Made by a program: the position numbers and the translations under genes | From: an uncultured SAR116 cluster alpha proteobacterium | GTDB lineage: Bacteria > Pseudomonadota > Alphaproteobacteria > Puniceispirillales > Puniceispirillaceae | NCBI GenBank assembly: GCA_902623185.1 | Contig: CACNSW010000006.1 | Span: 1 to 61,303, forward strand | Reading direction: 5' to 3' | Length of the DNA stretch: 61,303 nucleotides | In this document: positions 43,155-51,793 of the stretch, piece after piece | How the letters are laid out: every line of letters begins with the position of its first letter | How positions within the stretch are numbered: position 1 is the first letter of the stretch | The notes under the pieces: generated by a model | What the model saw: the letters and a program-made list of their open reading frames with translations, nothing else | Told to the model about the DNA's origin: nothing | Database searches by the model: none

Positions 43155-43943
43155 TTGCAAAACGAAGAAACAGACTATGATGTTACTCACATTAATTTTT
43201 TGGAGACACTTTGGGGTGAAGGGTATTTATCGCCGGGCGGGGCTAACGAGGTTGAACTGATAATTGGTGAGGTTGATTTAAACCAAAAAAAAATTCTCGA
43301 CTTTGGTTGTGGTTGTGGGGGCGCGCTTTTTCACATTGCTGAAAAATATTCAGTCTCCGAATTGATAGGTGTGGATATAGAGGCGTCGGTGATAAGAAGG
43401 GCGGTGTATTTAGCGGCTAAAAGGTCTTTTGAACAAGTGGCAAAATTTAAATTAATAGAGCGTGGCCAATTACCGTTTGTAGATAGCAGTTTTGATGTCG
43501 TTTTTACTAAAGATGCTCTAATTCACGTGTCAGATAAAAAGCGGATTTTTGCCCAGCTATTTCGAGTTTTGAAACCTGGGGGTCACTTGATTGCGGGTGA
43601 TTGGATGACCTGGAACAGAGGCTATAGGACAGCGGATATGCAGGACTATCTGGATGCTGAGGGCTTAGATTTTCACATGAGTTCGTTAAGTTCTTACAAC
43701 CGTGATCTTAATGAGGTGGGCTTTGTGTCTGTTTGTTTGCAAGACAGACAAGAATGGTACCTCTCTAAAGCAACTAAAGAGCTAAACAGCCTGAAAAACG
43801 AACTTAACAAAGAAATCGTTGGAATACTCGGTCACAAGGAGGCACAACGACAAATTAAAGTATGGGAGAAAATGATTGTAGTTTTAGAGTCTGGTGAACA
43901 TCGTCCCGGTCATTTTAGCGCAACAAAACCACTTATTGCATAG
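43155..43943 (+). CDS. SAM-dependent methyltransferase, phosphoethanolamine/sarcosine N-methyltransferase-like
   Basis: A 262-residue methyltransferase. The N-terminal FLETLWGEGYLSPGGANEV and the SAM motif KILDFGCGCGGALFHIAEKY, with the later FTKDALIHVSDKKRIFAQLF and LKPGGHLIAGDWM, resemble phosphoethanolamine N-methyltransferases. These build phosphocholine by stepwise N-methylation. The start is TTG; no ATG fits the frame, and AAGGA lies about 10 nt upstream. It follows the glutamine-synthetase-like gene closely on the same strand, a pairing that hints at an N-methylated gamma-glutamyl amine, but the acceptor is not known. It is AT-rich like its partner. Confidence 0.78.
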   Translation: MQNEETDYDVTHINFLETLWGEGYLSPGGANEVELIIGEVDLNQKKILDFGCGCGGALFHIAEKYSVSELIGVDIEASVIRRAVYLAAKRSFEQVAKFKLIERGQLPFVDSSFDVVFTKDALIHVSDKKRIFAQLFRVLKPGGHLIAGDWMTWNRGYRTADMQDYLDAEGLDFHMSSLSSYNRDLNEVGFVSVCLQDRQEWYLSKATKELNSLKNELNKEIVGILGHKEAQRQIKVWEKMIVVLESGEHRPGHFSATKPLIA

Positions 43944-44236
43944 GCTCAGAGGTTAATTTTATCTGGACAATTATCATAAAAGGACGCCAAGAATATTGTC
44001 ATGTGACGCGTGCACCAATGTTCAAAATCCCATCCTCCATTAAAATTAACTGAGGCCTTTGGCAAATACACTTACACTTGTACCCTTCGCAAGTTGGGAT
44101 CATTGCTAACTTTCACCTCGACAGATGCTCTCCTACAAATTTACCCCTCAAATGCGTCCAATTTTTTACCATTTTTTGTTAAATTGTTTGCTAGCAACTA
44201 GGCGATTGGTTGCTTCGTATTTAGATCGATTGCTAA

Positions 44237-44440
44237 TCAACGACAAGCTGCTTCAAAGACTTTACGCAGCTTAAATCCAATTATCGATGCGTCACAAACT
44301 TCAAGTTTGATTATGTCTTCTTCGAACACAAATGATCTAATCTGTGGTGCTCGGAGTGTCCCATAAAAAAATATAATTGCTGGAATAATCAGGTTTTTAC
44401 TTTCTTTTGAAAGAGCGAGAATTCGAGGTTGGTCAACGAA
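44237..44440 (-). pseudogene. Remnant of a gamma-glutamylcyclotransferase (GGCT/AIG2)-like gene
   Basis: A 67-codon minus-strand frame that lacks a start codon and an N-terminus. It contains IIFFYGTLRAPQIRSFVF, the YGTLR signature that begins gamma-glutamylcyclotransferase-like domains, followed by IIGFKLRKVFEAA. The conserved catalytic Glu region and the rest of the fold (usually 110-150 residues) are missing because a stop cuts it off. It lies between the methyltransferase and the sox genes. GGCT enzymes break gamma-glutamyl amides, so a link to the adjacent gamma-glutamyl-amine ligase is possible, but this copy is dead. Confidence 0.45.
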
Positions 44441-44550
44441 TCATGCTATTAACTATTTTTTTAACTGACTTCACCTCTAGGGATACGAGTAGTTAGCAAG
44501 ACTCGAAGCACTTTCAACAATTAAATTACGGGTGCACGGTAATCCTTGCT

Positions 44551-45129
44551 CTAAAGCGCTGATTTAGCAGTCATCACAATCGAATGGTATAGGTGCTTAG
44601 CAAATGAACGAGGGCAAATGACACTAAAATGCTGGTATGGTTCGCGGCAAATCAAAAAGCAGCTCACGTGTTCTATTGGGGTGCGTGTCACTGCTCCAGT
44701 CTGCATGGCAGCGCTGTCTGCGGCACTCAGCCGTTCAAGAACGGCGACACAGTCTTTGCCTTGCAAATCAAATCTGGCCCAGCCGTCATTTTGTTCAGTG
44801 ACGGATGCATTCTCCTTTAGGGTTCTGCTCAGTTGCGCGGCAAGGTTTTCATAATCCGCGTGGGACGCCTCAATAATCCATTGTTCAACGCCTGTCCAAA
44901 AAACGGTCAGCATGCTCTCGCCAGTTTTTGTGCTTGCACTCTCGCCAGGTGGTGGTGGTGTCACGCCGGTTGCCTTTTTGGCGGCGCGCTGGAAGCCGGT
45001 TTTCCTGCCTTGACGCATAGCCATTGACGCATAGGCAAAATGTGGCATTTCGCTGATGGTGACACCCTTAATTGTCTCACTCTGTGCGCTGTCACCACCA
45101 AGTGGTGTTAGTGGAACAAGATCATGCAC
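44551..45129 (-). CDS. soxG: Sarcosine oxidase gamma subunit (heterotetrameric)
   Basis: The small gamma chain, about 192 residues, of the four-subunit sarcosine oxidase type. Sequence conservation in this subunit is low; GWARFDLQGKDCVAVLERL and the C-terminal half resemble SoxG/GcvT-like folds. The start is a GTG at 45129, which overlaps the alpha-subunit stop by 8 nt (GTGCATGA) and has AAGGAG about 10 nt upstream. An in-frame TTG lies 9 codons further out. Last gene of the soxBDAG operon. Confidence 0.85.
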   Translation of the reverse strand: MHDLVPLTPLGGDSAQSETIKGVTISEMPHFAYASMAMRQGRKTGFQRAAKKATGVTPPPPGESASTKTGESMLTVFWTGVEQWIIEASHADYENLAAQLSRTLKENASVTEQNDGWARFDLQGKDCVAVLERLSAADSAAMQTGAVTRTPIEHVSCFLICREPYQHFSVICPRSFAKHLYHSIVMTAKSAL

Positions 45130-48088
45130 GAAGACGCTCTCCTTGTGGATCAACAAAATGAGCGCTCACCACCTCAACCATGATTTCAGCGCCCTCGACA
45201 GGGTTCGTTGCACGCAGGATTTCGCCCGTGCGTGTCGCTCCATTCTTTAAAAAGCCGATACCGATAAATGAGCCCAGAATTGGTGAATATGCGGCTGACG
45301 TAATATAACCCTGATCATGCGCGGCATTGGCTGGATCGCCAATGGTTATCAAATGAGAACCCGCAACAATAGAATCACTGGCATCAACAGGCCTGAAACC
45401 AACTTGCATCAGCGCGTCATTCTGCGTCAGGCCTTCACGGCTCGACAGGATGGAGCCAATGCTGTCCTTGGTTTTGGACACCATCTGCCCAAGCCCAAGA
45501 TTCAAAGCTGTTGTCGTCCCATTTAGCTCGTTACCGGCGGCATGGCCCTTTTCTATGCGCATCACCCCAAGCGCTTCAGTGCCATAGGGTGTGATATCAA
45601 ATTCTTCTCCCACTTCCATCAGACGTCGGATCAGAGCATCGCCATAGCGCGTCGGTACGGCGATTTCATAGGCTAGCTCTCCAGAAAAGGAAATGCGGAA
45701 CAGCCGCGCCCGCAACCCGTCACACACTGTGATTTTACCACAAGCCATGAAGGGAAAACCTTCGTTGGAAATGTCAAATTCCGGATCGACAATTTTTGCC
45801 AACACCTTACGTGAGTTTGGCCCAGCGACGGCAAACTGCGCCCAAGCTTCAGTCGTTGAGATGATCTGGACATCAAGATCGGGCCACAAACACTGGCGGG
45901 CAAACTCCATGTGGCGGAAAACGCCAACGGCATTCGCTGTGGTCGTGGTCATCACAAAATGCGTTTCACCAAGGCGAGCTGATGTACCATCATCCATTAC
46001 CATGCCATCCTCGCGGAGTATGAGGCCATAGCGTGTTTTGCCAACTGGCAGTTTAGAGAAATCATTGCAATAAATACGGTTCAATAAAGCTATCGCGTCT
46101 GTACCTTGCACATCAATTTTACCAAGGGTGGTTACATCACAAACACCAACCGAACGACGTGTTGCCAGCACTTCGCGGTCAACGGATTGACGCCAGTCGG
46201 TTTCGCCGGCCTGCGGAAACCATTGTGCTCGCATCCACATACCAACTTCGACAAAAACCGCGCCCTGCTCGTTTGCCCATTTATGGGATGGCGTAAGGCG
46301 TACAGGGCGGAAATTCTGGTCACGTGAACGGCCACCAAAAACACCGATTGCTGTTGGTGTGTAGGGTGGGCGATAGATGGTGGTACCGATTTCGGGAATT
46401 GACTTGCCAGTAATCTCGGCCATGATTGCAAGACCGGAGATATTTGAGGTTTTGCCCTGATCGGTTGCCATGCCAAGAGTTGTGTAACGCTTCAGATGTT
46501 CAACCGACTTAAAATTTTCCTTATGCGCAAGCTTCACATCCTTCACTGTGACATCATTCTGCTGGTCAAGCCAGGCGCGGCCTTTGCCGTTGACATGCCA
46601 GAATGGGTTGATTTTGACTAGCGCGTCCTCGGTTGCCGGCAGGGCCATGGCTTTGACCTTGATTCCGATTTCGCCAAGGGTGTTAACAGCCGCTGCAGCG
46701 CCACTGGTCAAAGCCGTTGTTGTGCTAAACATGCCTGACGCTGCGCCGGCGCTGATCAACCCAGCTGGCCCGACTGCACCCGGAACGAAGGCCGCAATGG
46801 CTTCATCCCAGACAGGGCGGCCACGTTGGTGACAGGTGAGATGCACATTTGGGTTCCAGCCACCCGAAACGCCAAGCGCCCCGCATTTGATCCAGCGCTG
46901 GCTGCCATCTGCAAACCTGACTTTGACCTTTGACAGGCCGAGCCGTCCACGGCTGTCAGTGACGCAGGCACCGGCAAAGACCTCGGCATCGGGATGCTCG
47001 GGCGCATCAGCACGGATATCGATGATGGCGGCAACTTTCACACCCTTGGCGGCAAGGTCGCTTGCTGTCCGATGGCCATCATCATTATTGGTAAAGACTG
47101 CCACGTCCGATGCGGCGGCAACGGCCCATCTATTCGCGTAGGCACGAACGGCACCGGCTTGCATAATTCCTGGCCGATCATTATTCGCAAAAGCGATTGG
47201 TCGTTCGATCGATCCGGCCGCAAGAATGGCCCGCTTAGAGTAAATCCGCCACAGCACCTGCCGCGCCTTGCCTTCAGGCGCTGCCTCCAAGTGATCGGTC
47301 ACCCGCTCAACGGCGCCATAGATGCCATGGTCGAATGCACCAATGACGGTGGTGCGGGTCATCAGCCGCACGTTGGGCATGCTCGCTAGCTCACTAGCCA
47401 TCTGAGCAGCCCATGTTGCGCCAGCGGCATCGCCAACCGCGATAGTCTCGGAATTCAATCGCCCACCTGGGAGGAAATCCTCATCAGCAATGATCACCCG
47501 CGCACTTGATCTGCCGGCGGTAATCGCTGCGGCAAGCCCTGTGGGCCCGGCACCGATGATCAGCAGATCACAATGCAGGAAGCCCTTGTCATAACAGTCA
47601 GGGTCAGACATCCCAGACAGCGCGCCAAGGCCAGCTGCATGGCGAATGATCGGCTCATAGATCTTTTCCCAAAATTTTGCTGGCCACATGAAAGTTTTGT
47701 AATAGAAACCTGCTGTCAGAAAATCCGACATCACGTCATTCACCGCCATCACATCAAAACTGAGAGATGGCCACCGGTTCTGGCTTTTGGCGACAAGCCC
47801 GTCAAACAGCTCGGCTGTCGTTGCCCGCGTGTTCGGCTCGGTGAATGCGCCCTCACGAAGCGCAACAATCGCATTTGGTTCCTCGGCACCAGCGCTCAGT
47901 ATTCCGCGGGGACGGTGATATTTGAAAGACCTGCCAATGAGGCGCACACCATTTGACATCAGCGCTGAGGCAAGCGTATCGCCAGCATGGCCCTCGAGAG
48001 ATTTGCCATCAAAGTGGAAGCTAAACTTGATTGATCTGTCGATAAGGCCGCCATCAATGCGATATCCGCTAATCATTGCACCACTCAT
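45122..48088 (-). CDS. soxA: Sarcosine oxidase alpha subunit (heterotetrameric)
   Basis: A 988-residue multi-domain subunit. The N-terminal segment (FSFHFDGKSLEGHAGDTLAS, then RSFKYHRPRG) is the 2Fe-2S-ferredoxin-like sox_N domain. The NAD-binding domain has LLIIGAGPTGLAAAITAG (about 178-195). The C-terminal third is a GcvT-type folate domain (YCNDFSKLPVGKTRYGLIL, FRISFSGELAYEIAVP). It oxidises an N-methyl amine with tetrahydrofolate, giving glycine and 5,10-methylene-THF. It overlaps the delta-subunit stop by 4 nt (ATGA). An N-methylglutamate dehydrogenase, which is homologous, cannot be excluded. Confidence 0.92.
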   Translation of the reverse strand: MSGAMISGYRIDGGLIDRSIKFSFHFDGKSLEGHAGDTLASALMSNGVRLIGRSFKYHRPRGILSAGAEEPNAIVALREGAFTEPNTRATTAELFDGLVAKSQNRWPSLSFDVMAVNDVMSDFLTAGFYYKTFMWPAKFWEKIYEPIIRHAAGLGALSGMSDPDCYDKGFLHCDLLIIGAGPTGLAAAITAGRSSARVIIADEDFLPGGRLNSETIAVGDAAGATWAAQMASELASMPNVRLMTRTTVIGAFDHGIYGAVERVTDHLEAAPEGKARQVLWRIYSKRAILAAGSIERPIAFANNDRPGIMQAGAVRAYANRWAVAAASDVAVFTNNDDGHRTASDLAAKGVKVAAIIDIRADAPEHPDAEVFAGACVTDSRGRLGLSKVKVRFADGSQRWIKCGALGVSGGWNPNVHLTCHQRGRPVWDEAIAAFVPGAVGPAGLISAGAASGMFSTTTALTSGAAAAVNTLGEIGIKVKAMALPATEDALVKINPFWHVNGKGRAWLDQQNDVTVKDVKLAHKENFKSVEHLKRYTTLGMATDQGKTSNISGLAIMAEITGKSIPEIGTTIYRPPYTPTAIGVFGGRSRDQNFRPVRLTPSHKWANEQGAVFVEVGMWMRAQWFPQAGETDWRQSVDREVLATRRSVGVCDVTTLGKIDVQGTDAIALLNRIYCNDFSKLPVGKTRYGLILREDGMVMDDGTSARLGETHFVMTTTTANAVGVFRHMEFARQCLWPDLDVQIISTTEAWAQFAVAGPNSRKVLAKIVDPEFDISNEGFPFMACGKITVCDGLRARLFRISFSGELAYEIAVPTRYGDALIRRLMEVGEEFDITPYGTEALGVMRIEKGHAAGNELNGTTTALNLGLGQMVSKTKDSIGSILSSREGLTQNDALMQVGFRPVDASDSIVAGSHLITIGDPANAAHDQGYITSAAYSPILGSFIGIGFLKNGATRTGEILRATNPVEGAEIMVEVVSAHFVDPQGERLRA

Positions 48089-48372
48089 TTGCTGCGCCCC
48101 CGGGCTTTTGCGACATCACGTGCGAGTTCGACTTTGGTGATTTCATGCGTTACCGTGTTACGGGTAACAACAAGCCAGCTTCGGTCACCAGCCTCGTGGT
48201 ACCAGAGTTCCTGATGTTGACCTGCCGGATTGTCCCGCAGATACTGATACTCATAGAACTTGCTGGCAGCCCTTTTGTCCTGCCAATCAGGACGGTCAAT
48301 CAGACTAGCGTCGCCAAGATAGGTGAATTCCGCGCTGTCACGCGGACCGAGAAGGGGATGATTAATAATCAT
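48085..48372 (-). CDS. soxD: Sarcosine oxidase delta subunit, cysteine-free variant
   Basis: A 95-residue delta chain. GPRDSAEFTYLGDASLIDRPD, YLRDNPAGQHQELWYHE and VVTRNTVTHEI are unmistakable SoxD segments. In described SoxD proteins the N-terminus begins with CPxCG and a further Cys follows, together binding zinc. Here the region reads NHPLLG, the later Cys position is Asp (GDRSW), and there is no Cys in the whole protein. The zinc site is therefore missing or rebuilt from other residues. The gene overlaps the alpha subunit by 4 nt and follows soxB by 20 nt, so it is expressed with them. Confidence 0.9.
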   Translation of the reverse strand: MIINHPLLGPRDSAEFTYLGDASLIDRPDWQDKRAASKFYEYQYLRDNPAGQHQELWYHEAGDRSWLVVTRNTVTHEITKVELARDVAKARGRSK

Positions 48373-48392
48373 TGCTGCACCTCCTGTCCGGT

Positions 48393-49667
48393 CTAGTGAA
48401 GGTTTGGCTGTGCGCCGGAACCTTTTTCGTCGATCATGTAACCGCGCTGAAATCGATCGAAGCGCAGCGCTGTTGCGGTCCTGTGCGGCTTGTCGGTTGC
48501 CAGCAGATGGGCGAACACCCAGCCTGAACCAGGTGTCGCCTTAAACCCGCCATAGCACCAGCCACCGTTGAAATAAAGTCCCCCGATGTCGGTCCTGTCA
48601 ATGATGGGTGATCCGTCCATGCTCATATCCATGATGCCGCCCCACATCCGCAATAGCCGGGCCCGGCCGATCATTGGCATCAGAGCCATACCCCCCTCGC
48701 AGACATCCTCAACGACTGGCAGGTTGCCGCGCTGTGCGTAGGAATTGTAGCCGTCGATGTCGCCACCAAATACAAGGCCGCCCTTGTCCGACTGGCTAAC
48801 ATAGAAATGGCCGGCGCCAAACGTAATCACACCTGGGATGATCGGTTTCAGACCTTCTGAAACAAAAGCTTGCAATACATGGCTTTCGATTGGTAGCCGC
48901 ATGCCCGCCATACTCATCACCTTGCCAGAATTGCCGGCGACTGCAACGCCGATCTTTTTTGCGTTGATAAAGCCTTTGGAGGTCTCGACACCGCTGCATT
49001 TGCCGTTTCTGATACGAAAGCCAGTGACTTCACAATTCTGGATAATATCAACACCATAGCTGTCGGCAGAGCGCGCATAACCCCAGGCCACTGCATCGTG
49101 CCGGACGGTGCCACCGCGCCGCTGGGCTAGGCCGCCCTTTATTGGAAACCGGTTGTTATCAAAATTCAGGAACGGGCATTCGGCGCGCACCTGCTCAGCA
49201 TTAAGTAACTCTGCATCCGCTCCGTTTAGCATCATGGCATTGCCCCTACGGCGATAGGCATCACGCTGGGCATCGGTGTGGATCAAATTCAAAATGCCGC
49301 GCTGGCTGACCATTGCATTGTAGTTGACGTCTTGTTCCAACCCCTCCCAAAGCTTAAGCGAGAATTCGTAAAATGGCTCGTTGCCGTCAAGCAGATAGTT
49401 TGAGCGGATGATCGTCGTGTTGCGGCCGACATTGCCACCACCAATCCAGCCCTTTTCAATTACTGCTACCGATGTGATGTTGAATTTGCTTGCCAGATAA
49501 TGAGCCGTTGCCAGACCATGGCCGCCGCCGCCGACAATAACGATGTCATACTCTTTTTTTGGCTGAGGGTTGCGCCAGGCTGGTTTCCAACCGCGGTGGT
49601 TAATTAGCGCTTCTTTAACCAAGCGTAGCGCTGAATAACGTCCAGAATTTTTACCAGTCACTTTCAT
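48393..49667 (-). CDS. soxB: Sarcosine oxidase beta subunit (heterotetrameric)
   Basis: The 424-residue flavin subunit, where the N-methyl amine is oxidised. VIVGGGGHGLATAHYLAS is the FAD loop; RRGGTVRHDAVAWGYAR contains the His expected to hold covalent FMN; the C-terminal GWCYGGFKATPGSG is the family FAD/substrate signature. The ATG at 49667 has AAGGA 7 nt upstream; a longer frame lacks support. First of four genes (soxBDAG), with an unusually long 680-nt gap to the divergent tmm gene. Confidence 0.92.
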   Translation of the reverse strand: MKVTGKNSGRYSALRLVKEALINHRGWKPAWRNPQPKKEYDIVIVGGGGHGLATAHYLASKFNITSVAVIEKGWIGGGNVGRNTTIIRSNYLLDGNEPFYEFSLKLWEGLEQDVNYNAMVSQRGILNLIHTDAQRDAYRRRGNAMMLNGADAELLNAEQVRAECPFLNFDNNRFPIKGGLAQRRGGTVRHDAVAWGYARSADSYGVDIIQNCEVTGFRIRNGKCSGVETSKGFINAKKIGVAVAGNSGKVMSMAGMRLPIESHVLQAFVSEGLKPIIPGVITFGAGHFYVSQSDKGGLVFGGDIDGYNSYAQRGNLPVVEDVCEGGMALMPMIGRARLLRMWGGIMDMSMDGSPIIDRTDIGGLYFNGGWCYGGFKATPGSGWVFAHLLATDKPHRTATALRFDRFQRGYMIDEKGSGAQPNLH

Positions 49668-50346
49668 TGCGTGTTCCTTAAACACTCTAGATGACGACGA
49701 TAGCCGCCAAGACATTTTGTCTGAAAAAGAATGATGACACGACAAAAGACAAAGGTGCTAGACGCTTAACAGATCAAACTTTTTTGCGTGTGCGAAATAA
49801 TATAATCCCGACAAATTAGATTTGGATTTATCTGTAATGATCTTCAAGGCTTATGTTTCATATTTTTTTAAAATTTAGTACGATATCGACTTTTTGTTTG
49901 AGCAACATAACCCGATTAGTACGATTATAAAATCAACATGATTTATTCATCAACTATGTCAAGTTTAAATGAGCTGGCGAAGACATGATTATTAAAAAAG
50001 GGCAAATCAACACAGACACGGTTGTCGTGATTGGAGGCAGAGTCGATGTCAGTTTAGTACTGTTTTCTCTTACAAAACTCTGCTGAGATCATTTTGTCAA
50101 CCTGACCCTCGATAGTGAGAAGATGCGCTAGATTGGTACGTTACTGAAATATGGGCTTCTCGAAATGTTGTGATTGATTAGGATTAAAATCAGGTGTTTG
50201 TCAGGAACCGCTTTAAGTTCTGATAGAGTTTTGAAAAAATTTGGCAAATTTACTGATGTTTAATTTGTTGGTCCTTTAGCGATTTCAGAACTAGACGAGC
50301 AATAGGCCTTAATACAATGTAACCAGACATAGTGGAGGTAATCATT
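49668..50346. other. Long divergent intergenic region between soxB and tmm
   Basis: About 680 AT-rich nt. A plus-strand frame near 49988 reads KKGQINTDTVVVIGGRVDVS, like the first strand of an FAD-dependent oxidoreductase, then stops after about 35 codons; a remnant at best. Two exact copies of TTAGTACGAT occur at 49875-49884 and 49916-49925, 41 bp apart, which could be regulator half-sites. Both promoters must lie here, but I see no clear -10/-35 pairs. Confidence 0.45.
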
Positions 50347-51684
50347 ATGAAGAGAGTTGCAATTGTTGGGGCGGGGCCAAGTGGTCTCTCACAATTACAT
50401 GCTTTTCAGTCAGCCGCGAACAAAGGTATAAAAATTCCACAAATTGTTTGTTATGAAAAACAGTCAACTTGGGGTGGGTTGTGGAATTTTACGTGGCGAA
50501 CTGGTGTTGATGAACATGGCAATACTTGTCACGGTTCAATGTATAAGCATTTATGGTCGAATGGTCCAAAAGAGGCGCTTGAATTCGCCGATTACACCTT
50601 TGAACAACATTTCAAAAAGCCTATTCCAAGCTATCCGCCACGCCCTGTTCTCTTAGACTACATAAGTGGACGCGCTGAAAAAGCTGGCATTGGGAGATAT
50701 ATACGATTTAACAGCAACGTGCGTGATGTGAGATATGATGTTGTTAAAGCGAAGTTTACCGTTACCGCAAGAGATTGTCTCAAAGACAGGGAAGTTATTG
50801 AGGACTACGATCACATCATTATTGCCTCCGGACATTTCTCGACGCCAAATGTTCCATATTACGATGGCTTTGAAAATTTTAGTGGTCGCATTCTTCATGC
50901 CCATGATTTCCGAGATGCGCGTGAATTTTCAGGCCAAGACATTTTAATTATTGGTAGTAGCTATTCAGCTGAGGATATTGGGTCGCAGTGTTCGAAGTAT
51001 GGAAGTAAATCGGTAACTATCGCCTATCGAACTAAACCCACCGGTTATAACTGGCCACCGGATTTCAGTGAATTTCCTTCTTTACTCTGCGTTAAAAATG
51101 ACAAAGCTTATTTCAAGAACGGCTATTCGAAGAAAATTGATGCGATCATTTTGTGCACTGGTTACAAACACCATTTCAGTTTTTTGCCTGATGACTTGCG
51201 TCTCAAGACAGAGAACCGCTTGGCGACCTCAGAATTATATAAAGGTGTGGTTTTTAATCCAAATTCGGCGATGTTCTACCTTGGTATGCAAGATCAGTGG
51301 TACACATTCAACATGTTTGATGCGCAAGCTTGGTATGTACGAGACATAATCTTAGGCAAAATTGTGGTTCCTGATGAGGGGTCAAGAGTTTTGGACATTG
51401 TTACCCGGCAAAAAGCCGAGGAAAGGCTTGTGGATGGGCAAGCCGGTGTATGTTACCAGGGTGCGTACATATCTGAGCTGATAAATGAGACTGATTGCCC
51501 TAGATTTGACGTTAACGCAACCAATAGAGCATTCATCGAGTACATAGGACATAAGAAAAAGGGTATAATGACCTTTCGAGACAACTGCTTTGAGTCAGCA
51601 ATCACAAAAAAACTCGCACCGACGTACCATACCTGTTGGACTGAAGCCATGGACGACAGTTTAGATTCTTACTTGAAAAAATAG
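50347..51684 (+). CDS. tmm: Trimethylamine monooxygenase (flavin-containing)
   Basis: A 445-residue flavoprotein that oxidises trimethylamine to its N-oxide with NADPH and O2. The FAD loop VAIVGAGPSGLSQLHAFQSA, the WGGLWNFTWRTG segment, the FMO signature FSGRILHAHDFRDAREF and the NADPH loop IIGSSYSAEDIGSQC are intact. ILCTGYKHHFSFLPDDLRLK and YLGMQDQWYTFNMFDAQAWY match bacterial Tmm closely, beyond generic FMO similarity. The ATG at 50347 has GGAGGT 8 nt upstream; a GTG 5 codons earlier is in frame. No tdm or dmm genes are visible here. The product may be used elsewhere or excreted. AT-rich. Confidence 0.92.
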   Translation: MKRVAIVGAGPSGLSQLHAFQSAANKGIKIPQIVCYEKQSTWGGLWNFTWRTGVDEHGNTCHGSMYKHLWSNGPKEALEFADYTFEQHFKKPIPSYPPRPVLLDYISGRAEKAGIGRYIRFNSNVRDVRYDVVKAKFTVTARDCLKDREVIEDYDHIIIASGHFSTPNVPYYDGFENFSGRILHAHDFRDAREFSGQDILIIGSSYSAEDIGSQCSKYGSKSVTIAYRTKPTGYNWPPDFSEFPSLLCVKNDKAYFKNGYSKKIDAIILCTGYKHHFSFLPDDLRLKTENRLATSELYKGVVFNPNSAMFYLGMQDQWYTFNMFDAQAWYVRDIILGKIVVPDEGSRVLDIVTRQKAEERLVDGQAGVCYQGAYISELINETDCPRFDVNATNRAFIEYIGHKKKGIMTFRDNCFESAITKKLAPTYHTCWTEAMDDSLDSYLKK

Positions 51685-51793
51685 AAGCAAACTGCGCACC
51701 CCAACATAAACTGCTTCACTAAAAGGAAACTTAATTATTCTTTGTGAATTTTTGGCTATATATCACGCAACAGTCCAATTTTTCTTTAACGCG

